Source: Amycolatopsis vancoresmycina (GTDB lineage: Bacteria; Actinomycetota; Actinomycetes; Mycobacteriales; Pseudonocardiaceae). From it: 64,000 nt of DNA. Made by a program: the position numbers and the translations under genes. Positions within the stretch are counted from its first letter, which is position 1. The number at the start of each line of letters is the position of its first letter. The notes below the pieces were generated by a model. It was not told the origin of the DNA. It did not search any database and saw only the letters and a program-made list of their open reading frames with translations. Positions 58,408 to 64,000 of this stretch are shown here, piece by piece. The stretch is taken from assembly GCF_000716785.1 (NCBI RefSeq), contig NZ_JNYY01000001.1:992001-1056000 (forward strand). Direction: 5' to 3'.

Positions 58408-60585
58408 ATGCTTTCGGACGACGTCCGCCTGGAACTGACCGGGATCGAGGTGCACGACCTCGAGCCGGAGCTGTGCCTGCTCGTCACGCCGAACGGCGGC
58501 CAGTACCGGATCACCGCGCCGACCGGGGAGTTCCGCGCGTGGCTCGCCCGCTGCGACGGCACCCGCACCCGGGCGCAGCTGCTGTCCGGGATGGACCCCG
58601 CCTACGCGGAGGTGCTCGACGTCCTCGCCGGCGACGGCAGCCTCCGTCCGGCCGCGGACCTCGACGGCGCTCGGAACCCCGCCGCCACCACCGTCCTCAT
58701 CGCCGGCACGCCCGAGCTGACCGTGCCCCTCGCGCGGATCCTCGCCCCGGCGGGCTACGCGCGGGTCGAAACCCTCTCGGACATCGACGGCCCCTTCCCC
58801 GCCGACCCGGCCGACACCGTCGTCGTCGCCGCCTTCACCCACCCGGCGTATTCCGAACTCACCGCCCTCGACGCCTACTGCGCGGACCGCGGGCTGCGGC
58901 TGCTGCCCTTCCGCTGCGAACGCGGCCAGGGCGTCGCCGGGCCCGCGATCACCCCCGGCGGCCCCGGCCCCGACTTCGCCGACGTGCTGGCCCGGCGCCG
59001 GTCCGCGGCCCTCGACCCGCGCGTGGTCGACGCCTTCGCCACCGCCACGCCGCCGCCGGGCCGCCGGTTCCGCACCGGCGACGCCCAGTGGATGCTGACC
59101 GTGCTCGCCGTCCAGCTCGAACGCTGGCTCGCCGGCGAACCCGCCGAGACGACCACCGGGGAGCTCGAGCTCGACCCCGTCCGGCTGGCCGTGCTCCCGC
59201 GGCCGGTGCTGCCGCTGCCGGACCGCCCCCGGCCGGTCGAGGCGCGCGGCGCGCGGCCCGAGTTGCTCGTCGACGACCGGACCGGGATCGTGACGGCGGT
59301 CCACGAACTGCCGCCCGCCGAGGGGATGCCCGCCCGGCTCAAGGTGTGCGCGGTCGACGTCGCCGACATGCGCCGGGTCGTCGACTGGCCCAACGACCGC
59401 CAGGCGTTCGGTACGTCGTGGCACGACTTCGACCTCGCCCGCGACTCCGCGATCGGGGAGGCCGTCGAACGCTACTGCGGCAGCTGGCTGCCGCCGGAAC
59501 GCGACCTCAAGCGCGCGAGCTACCGGCAGCTGTGCCGCGACGGCGTGCCCACGCTCGACCCGCGCCGCCTCAACCTGTATTCACCGCGGCAGCACGCCAC
59601 CCCCGGCTTCCCCTTCGAGCCGCTGACGCCCGACACGGTGTGCACCTGGCTGGAAGCCTTCTCCCACACCACCGAGGAAGAGGTGTGGGTGCCCGCCTGC
59701 CTGGTCTCCTCCGAAGCCGACCGCGGCCGCTTCACCGATCCCCTGATCGCCGGGCTGGCCAGCGGCACGAGCGAAGAGCACGCGGTCACGTCCGGGCTGG
59801 AGGAGGTCCTCGAACGCGACGCCACCATGATCTGGTGGGCCAACGCCCCGCGACTGCGCCGGCTGCCGATGCCCGCCGAGCTCCGGCCGCTCATCGCCGA
59901 CACGACCGGCACCTACGACGTCACGCTGATCCCGCTGGACAACGAGTTCTCGGTGCCGATCGTCGCCGCGGCCGTGTTCGACCGGGCCCGGCGCTGGCTG
60001 TCGATCGGGTTCGCCACCCGCCCGGACGCGTTCGAGGCGGCCAAGAAAGCGCTGGCCGAAGGGTTCACGCTGCACCACACCTGCCTCGCCCTCGACGACG
60101 AGCGCGAGCTCGCCGGGATGCAGGCGGACCTGCCGCACCTGGGCAACCTGAAGCCCTACCGCGCCGACCGGCGCTACCTCGACTCCTACCGGGAAGACTT
60201 CGGCGACGTCGTGGACCTGCTGTGCCAGCAGCAGGTCTACCTCGACCCGCGGGCCGCGACGCGGGTGGCGCCGTGGGTGCGCGACCTGCCGGTGCGCTCG
60301 TGGGAAGGACTGCCCGCGCTGGGCGAGCGACGGCTGAAGGCGTACCAGGAACGCGTGGAGGAACGCGGTTTCGAGGTGATCAGCGTCGACCTGACCACCC
60401 GGGACGTCGCCGCCGCCGGGTTCCGCGCCGCGCACACGATCGTGCCGGGCCTGGTGTCCAACTTCCCCGCCGGGCTCCCCTACTGGGGCGACGGCCGGAT
60501 CCGGCGCGCCGCCGTCGACCTCGGCTGGCGGTCCGCGCCCCTGCCCGAGGAGCGGCTGAACACCTTCCCGCTCCCGCACGCGTGA
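58408..60585 (+). CDS. Fused RRE/ThiF-like/YcaO RiPP-modifying enzyme
   Basis: The 725-residue protein has three parts. Residues about 5-85 resemble a PqqD-like RiPP recognition element (LLVTPNGGQYRITAPTGEFRAWLARCDGTRT). About 90-230 is a reduced ThiF/E1-like Rossmann region. About 285-720 is a YcaO domain with ATP/Mg-binding motifs RDSAIGEAVERYCG (Glu351, Glu354) and SGLEEVLERDA (about 463-472), ending in FPLPHA. YcaO enzymes phosphorylate peptide amides to form azolines, thioamides or amidines. No flavin dehydrogenase or TfuA gene is adjacent, so azole oxidation or thioamidation has no visible partner. GGGGGT precedes the ATG. It is likely to act on the upstream repeat peptide. Confidence 0.88.
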   Translation: MLSDDVRLELTGIEVHDLEPELCLLVTPNGGQYRITAPTGEFRAWLARCDGTRTRAQLLSGMDPAYAEVLDVLAGDGSLRPAADLDGARNPAATTVLIAGTPELTVPLARILAPAGYARVETLSDIDGPFPADPADTVVVAAFTHPAYSELTALDAYCADRGLRLLPFRCERGQGVAGPAITPGGPGPDFADVLARRRSAALDPRVVDAFATATPPPGRRFRTGDAQWMLTVLAVQLERWLAGEPAETTTGELELDPVRLAVLPRPVLPLPDRPRPVEARGARPELLVDDRTGIVTAVHELPPAEGMPARLKVCAVDVADMRRVVDWPNDRQAFGTSWHDFDLARDSAIGEAVERYCGSWLPPERDLKRASYRQLCRDGVPTLDPRRLNLYSPRQHATPGFPFEPLTPDTVCTWLEAFSHTTEEEVWVPACLVSSEADRGRFTDPLIAGLASGTSEEHAVTSGLEEVLERDATMIWWANAPRLRRLPMPAELRPLIADTTGTYDVTLIPLDNEFSVPIVAAAVFDRARRWLSIGFATRPDAFEAAKKALAEGFTLHHTCLALDDERELAGMQADLPHLGNLKPYRADRRYLDSYREDFGDVVDLLCQQQVYLDPRAATRVAPWVRDLPVRSWEGLPALGERRLKAYQERVEERGFEVISVDLTTRDVAAAGFRAAHTIVPGLVSNFPAGLPYWGDGRIRRAAVDLGWRSAPLPEERLNTFPLPHA

Positions 60586-60593
60586 GGACGGCG

Positions 60594-61838
60594 ATGCCGG
60601 TCACCGAACTGCTCGGCCTGCCACGCACCCGCGGCCGGCGGCCGCTGGTCGCCGCGCAGGCCGTCGACGCGCTCGGCACGGGCCTGTTCCTCCCGTTCGC
60701 CGTCGTGTACTTCCACGCGGCCAAGGGCCTCCCGCTGACCGCGGCCGGCGCGGCGCTCTCGGCCGCCGCATTGCTGGCGCTGCCCGCGGGCCCGCTCGCG
60801 GGTCCGCTGGTCGACCGGCTCGGCGCCCGGCGGGTCGTCGTCATCGCGAACCTGCTGCGCGTGCTGACCTTCGCCGGGTACGTCGTCGCGGGCTCGCTGT
60901 GGCAGCTGGTCGTGCTGGCCGCCCTGACCTTCTGGGGCGAGGGACTGTTCTGGCCCGCCTCGAGCGCGCTCGTGGCGCAGGTGGCCGACGACGGCCAGCG
61001 CGCCCGCTGGTACGCGATGGACCGCGCGCTGCGCAACGTCGGCATCGGCGCCGGCGGGCTGGCCGGCGGCGTCCTCGTCGCCTGGGGCGGCGTGGGCGGC
61101 TACACCGCGATCGTGCTGGCGAACGCGGCGACGTTCCTGGTCGCGGCCGGGCTGGTCGCCTCCTGGCGGGGATCGGCCGCCGCGCCACCGCACCCGCTGC
61201 GGGAGGCCGAGGCGCGCACCGGCTACCGGGCCGTGCTCGCCGACCGGGCCTTCCGGCGCGTGCTGGTGACCGTGTTCGTGTTCGCCCTGTGCGACTTGGC
61301 TTTCACCGTGCTGCTGTCGGCGTACGTGATCGACACCCTCGGCCTGCCGTCGTGGCAGCCGGGCCTGCTGTTCGCCCTCAACACCGTGCTGGTGGTGGCC
61401 GGGCAGACGGTCGTGGCGAGCCGGCTCGAAGGCCGCGGCCAGCCGCGGGTGCTGCAGGTCGCGGCCGCGGTGTGGGCGCTGTCGTTCCTGCTGTTCGCGG
61501 TGGTGCCCGCGGCCGTGCCCGGCGCGGCGATCGCCGTGCTCACGGTGGCGACCGCGGTGTTCACCGCTGCCGAACTGCTGCAGGCGCCGACGAGCAGCGC
61601 GCTGACGGTCGCGCTGGCCCCGCCCCACCTGCGGGGGCGGTACTTCGGGCTCGAAGAACTGCTGTGGGGCGCGGCCCGGGTCATCGCGCCGGTGACGTTC
61701 ACGGCGTTGCTGGCCGGGAGCGCGCTGCTACCGTGGCTGGTGCTCGCCGGGTGCTGCGGGCTGGCGTTCGCCGTGCTGGCCGGGCTGAAGCCGGCGACGG
61801 CGGTGGTGGCCGAAGCGAAGGAGCCGGCGGGTGCGTGA
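60594..61838 (+). CDS. MFS transporter of the RiPP operon
   Basis: A 414-residue major facilitator protein with about 12 helices; loop 2-3 reads GPLVDRLGARRVVV. It starts nine bases after the YcaO stop codon, with GAGGACG before the ATG; a GTG overlapping the YcaO stop is an alternative start. Its last eight bases overlap the acetyltransferase gene, so the three genes are one operon. It probably exports the modified peptide or gives self-resistance, which is inferred from context. Confidence 0.85.
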   Translation: MPVTELLGLPRTRGRRPLVAAQAVDALGTGLFLPFAVVYFHAAKGLPLTAAGAALSAAALLALPAGPLAGPLVDRLGARRVVVIANLLRVLTFAGYVVAGSLWQLVVLAALTFWGEGLFWPASSALVAQVADDGQRARWYAMDRALRNVGIGAGGLAGGVLVAWGGVGGYTAIVLANAATFLVAAGLVASWRGSAAAPPHPLREAEARTGYRAVLADRAFRRVLVTVFVFALCDLAFTVLLSAYVIDTLGLPSWQPGLLFALNTVLVVAGQTVVASRLEGRGQPRVLQVAAAVWALSFLLFAVVPAAVPGAAIAVLTVATAVFTAAELLQAPTSSALTVALAPPHLRGRYFGLEELLWGAARVIAPVTFTALLAGSALLPWLVLAGCCGLAFAVLAGLKPATAVVAEAKEPAGA

Positions 61839-62319
61839 CCGGTGGGACGAGCTGGCGGACGCGTACCTCTCGGTCTACCGCGAGCCACCGTACGGTGAGG
61901 ACGCCGCCGACGCGGCCCGCTTCCGCGAAACCGTGGTGCGGCATTCGAAGCTGCCCGGGTTCGCACTGGCGACGGTCCGCGACGGCGAGGCGCTCGGCGG
62001 GTTCGCCTACGGCGTCGGTCACGAACCCGGCTGGTGGCACCCGGCCGCCGCGACCCCGGCGCCGCCGTGGCTGGCCGGGAGCCCGCTGTTCTACGTCTAC
62101 GAACTCGCCGTCCTGCCGGACCGGCGAGGGCGTGGGCACGGCGGCGGGTTGCTGCGCGACCTGCTGGCCGGGCGGCCCGAGCCCTTCGCGGTCCTCGCGG
62201 CCGCGCCCGCCGCGCCGGCGTACGCGATGTACCTGCGGTGGGGCTGGGAGCGGATCGGGGCGCTGACGCCGGGTCCGGCCCTGCTCGCCCGGCCGCTGGA
62301 CGTCCGGGTGCGCGGCTGA
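61831..62319 (+). CDS. GNAT-family N-acetyltransferase of the RiPP operon
   Basis: A 162-residue GNAT protein: YVYELAVLPDRRGRGHGGGLLRDLL (acetyl-CoA-binding motif A, about residues 89-113) and a C-terminal AYAMYLRWGWERIG. In RiPP operons GNAT enzymes acetylate the peptide N terminus or a side chain, or inactivate the product for self-protection. The GTG follows AAGGAG at slightly long spacing and overlaps the exporter gene. A hairpin downstream ends the operon. Confidence 0.82.
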   Translation: MRDRWDELADAYLSVYREPPYGEDAADAARFRETVVRHSKLPGFALATVRDGEALGGFAYGVGHEPGWWHPAAATPAPPWLAGSPLFYVYELAVLPDRRGRGHGGGLLRDLLAGRPEPFAVLAAAPAAPAYAMYLRWGWERIGALTPGPALLARPLDVRVRG

Positions 62320-62328
62320 GCCGCGAAA

Positions 62329-62359
62329 GGCCCCTGCCCGGGGAAGGGGGGCAGGGGCC
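62329..62359 (+). terminator. Terminator after the RiPP operon
   Basis: An 11-bp stem GGCCCCTGCCC/GGGCAGGGGCC with a 9-base loop, ten bases after the GNAT stop codon. Confidence 0.8.
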
Positions 62360-62373
62360 GGTTCGGGTGGTGG

Positions 62374-62405
62374 GCGCCCCCGGCCGGGGATGGTGGCCGG
62401 GGCGC
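62374..62405. terminator. Second hairpin between convergent genes
   Basis: GCGCCCCCGGCC pairs with GGCCGGGGCGC with one bulged base. It lies between the GNAT gene and the convergent SH3b/NlpC-like gene and probably serves the latter. Confidence 0.6.
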
Positions 62406-62431
62406 TCGCCCTCCGGTGGGACTTCAGCGGG

Positions 62432-63190
62432 TCAGTGGTTCACCTTGAACCACGGCTGCGACCAGCCGAGGTAGGTCTGGCCCCACTTGCTCTTGATCTG
62501 CGCGATCGTCGTCTCGGTGTAGCTGCCGTAGCCGTTGATGTCGTTCGACAGGAACTTGCCGCCGCCGATCGAGATCATCGTGTGGCCGGCACCGCTGCTC
62601 TTGAAGAACGCGAGGCCGCCGGCCGGGACCTGGTAGTCACCCGGGTGCTTGAACGACGCCGGGATCTGGGTCCAGTGGATGTAGGCCGTCTCCGAGCCCG
62701 AGGCGGACCAGCCGTAGTTCTGCGCGTTGATCCGGTCGCACCAGCCCTCGTAGGAGTCGAGGTCGTTGGTGTGGATGCGGGACTTCGCCTTGGCGACCGC
62801 CTCGGCGCAGGTGTTCGGGTCGCCGGTGCCCGCGGTGGAGCAGGTCAGCGTCGAGCCCGCGCAGTCCGGGGCGACCCGGCCGTCGGAGCCGGTGTAGACG
62901 TAGGCGTCGCTGACGTAGCCGTCGCCCACCTTGTCCCAGATGTCCGAGGTGCCGTACTTGCCGTCGACCGTCGAGCCGTTGGTCTGGCAGCTGATGGTCA
63001 CGGCGGTGCCGTCGGCGATGGACCCGACCGAGGCGCCGCTGGTGCTCGGGGTGGCCCGCACGGTCAGCGCGGCGCCCGAGTCGGTGTGCACCGTGCCCGA
63101 TGCCGCGAACGCCGGGCCCGCCCCGGCGACCACGATCGCCGCGGCGATGCCGGCCACCCCGGCCATCCGCTTCACGATCCCCATGTTCAT
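62432..63190 (-). CDS. Secreted SH3b plus NlpC/P60-like protein
   Basis: A 252-residue exported protein. A signal peptide (about 1-31, ending AFAAS) is followed by an SH3b domain (about 33-100) and a C-terminal domain (about 125-252) with EGWCDRINAQNYGW, GAGHTMISIGGGKFLSND and LGWSQPWF, which fits the Cys-His-polar triad of the NlpC/P60/CHAP-type fold. It likely cuts or binds peptidoglycan outside the cell. GGAGGAC lies before the first ATG; a second ATG is two codons in. It converges on the RiPP operon. Confidence 0.78.
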   Translation of the reverse strand: MNMGIVKRMAGVAGIAAAIVVAGAGPAFAASGTVHTDSGAALTVRATPSTSGASVGSIADGTAVTISCQTNGSTVDGKYGTSDIWDKVGDGYVSDAYVYTGSDGRVAPDCAGSTLTCSTAGTGDPNTCAEAVAKAKSRIHTNDLDSYEGWCDRINAQNYGWSASGSETAYIHWTQIPASFKHPGDYQVPAGGLAFFKSSGAGHTMISIGGGKFLSNDINGYGSYTETTIAQIKSKWGQTYLGWSQPWFKVNH

Positions 63191-63291
63191 TGTTCCGTCC
63201 TCCAGTTTTCCGGTGTGAGGACAGCATGGAGACCGCCGGTACAAGGCCCGTACAAAGCGCGGCCGGGGTTCTGGAGTTGCGGCAAACCGGA

Positions 63292-63320
63292 CGAAACCCC
63301 GCGTGCGCCGCGGGGTTTCG
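63292..63320 (-). terminator. Terminator after the GH3 gene
   Basis: A 12-bp perfect stem CGAAACCCCGCG/CGCGGGGTTTCG with a 5-base loop, immediately 3' of the GH3 stop codon at 63328. Confidence 0.8.
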
Positions 63321-63327
63321 CCCGGTT

Positions 63328-63999
63328 TCAGGCCAGATATTCCGCGGCGGCGCGCAAACTGACCCACGAGCCGCTGAACGTGTCGATCCGCGGACCGTCG
63401 CCCGCGGGGCCCGGCACGCCGGTTTCCACCCGGATGAAGTCCACAGTGGACAACGCGGCGAGCAGCGCCCGCACCCGCGGGTGCCGGTGCGCCTCCCGCG
63501 TGACCACGACGACGCTGCGGGACTCCCGCGCCGCCGCCAGGACTTCGGCGGCGTCTTCGGGGGTCGCGGTCATCGCCCGCGTCCCCGGCACGAGCTCGGC
63601 CAGGTGCGCGCCGAGCCCCCACGGCATCGGGCCGGCGGCGATCGTCGGCTCGGTCTGGACGTCGACCACCAGCGGCGGGCCGGCCAGCCGCGGCTCGCCC
63701 TGCACCCGGAGCGCCTTGCGGGCCGCCTCGAGGCCGAGCCGCCGGTCCACCGGGCCCACCTGGGCCGGTGCCGGGTCGGTGCCCAGCGCCGCCGTCCGCG
63801 ACGCCGCCTCTTCGAGCCGGCCCAGGGGAAGCGCCCCCGCCTCGACGGCGGCCACGATCGCCGCCACGCAGGCGTCCAGGTGCTCGGCCTCGAAGGCCGC
63901 GCCACCGAGGCACAGGGCGTCCGCGCCGGCGGCCAGCGCCCGCACGGCCGACCGGCCGAGACCGTCGTGCTTGCCGTACGCGCCGGACACCGCGCCCAT
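63328..63999 (-). CDS. C-terminal part of a GH3-family glycosidase (NagZ-like), cut by window end
   Basis: At least 223 residues are visible; the gene runs past the window edge. The beginning of the visible part, GKHDGLGRSAVRALAAGADALCLGG, matches the end of a GH3 barrel, and the rest a GH3 C-terminal domain, as in beta-N-acetylhexosaminidases. The catalytic residues lie outside the window. A peptidoglycan-recycling or chitin-related role is possible but not shown. Confidence 0.75.
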   Translation of the reverse strand: MGAVSGAYGKHDGLGRSAVRALAAGADALCLGGAAFEAEHLDACVAAIVAAVEAGALPLGRLEEAASRTAALGTDPAPAQVGPVDRRLGLEAARKALRVQGEPRLAGPPLVVDVQTEPTIAAGPMPWGLGAHLAELVPGTRAMTATPEDAAEVLAAARESRSVVVVTREAHRHPRVRALLAALSTVDFIRVETGVPGPAGDGPRIDTFSGSWVSLRAAAEYLA

Positions 64000-64000
64000 C

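Noticed and set aside
58140..58568. Reverse-strand frames over the repeats (ARLWTT... and CGRR...)
   Set aside because: Base changes between units alter amino acids in these frames, while the plus frame stays constant; no ribosome-binding site.
57324..61838. 1504-residue open frame on the plus strand
   Set aside because: It runs out of frame through the DUF1996 end, the peptide gene and the YcaO gene, with low-complexity Arg/Pro/Ala translation. Only its last 414 residues, the MFS transporter, are real.

Overview
The window is very GC-rich with strongly GC-ending codons, many GTG starts and several likely leaderless genes. Gene content (gyl-type glycerol operon, ECF sigma factors, DevS/DevR pair, CU044_5270 protein, DUF1996 proteins, secreted glycosidases) points to a soil actinobacterium of the Pseudonocardiaceae, most likely Amycolatopsis or a close relative. 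The genus is an inference from overall style. No tRNA, rRNA, CRISPR array, transposase or phage gene was seen, so this reads as ordinary chromosome with accessory islets.

Layout. 1-3.7 kb: a truncated probable regulator, an MDR-type oxidoreductase behind a TetR-like operator, argG under a triple ARG box, and a phosphotransferase. 3.7-13.3 kb: glycerol catabolism, with a glpF-glpK-glpD operon facing an IclR regulator (GylR type), then a second glycerol kinase carrying a C-terminal hemerythrin-like domain, an MFS transporter and a P450. 13.3-33.4 kb: arabinose/arabinan utilisation, all on the minus strand apart from a DUF1996 gene. From promoter-distal to proximal it holds an MmsB/MmsA/ChvE-type sugar ABC transporter, araA, araD, araB, a secreted GH51 arabinofuranosidase with three LamG modules, a YtfQRT-YjfF-type ABC transporter and a LacI regulator. 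A LacI-type operator (TGTTAGCG[C/A]T[A/C]ACA) occurs before the regulator, before the transporter, before a LacI paralogue that lacks the DNA-binding domain, and again at 44.2 kb before a GH35 beta-galactosidase. 33.6-45.6 kb: an exported-phosphatase/DacC-like pair, a small secreted protein, a CBM2 plus beta-helix protein, an SDR, a LysE exporter, a membrane protein, the 1372-residue GH35 enzyme and its LacI regulator. With the arabinose genes this forms a plant cell-wall side-chain (arabinan, galactan, pectin) programme.

45.7-56.1 kb: regulatory and redox genes: ECF sigma plus CU044_5270 protein, a SufR-like regulator divergent from folE and a ferredoxin-reductase-like flavoprotein, TetR plus DUF1772, a DevS/DevR two-component pair with a split-barrel flavoprotein behind a DevR-like box, a SigD/ShbA-like sigma factor and a small P-loop kinase.

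56.1-64 kb: a riboswitch-like structured stretch, a second DUF1996 protein, and the most unusual item: a compact candidate RiPP operon. A TTG-initiated 44-residue peptide carries five exact VVHNRA repeats whose DNA varies only at synonymous positions. It is followed by a strong hairpin, a fused RRE/ThiF-like/YcaO enzyme, an MFS exporter and a GNAT acetyltransferase. The repeats have no Cys, Ser or Thr, so standard azoline chemistry is not expected there. The window ends with an SH3b plus NlpC/P60-like secreted protein and a truncated GH3 gene.
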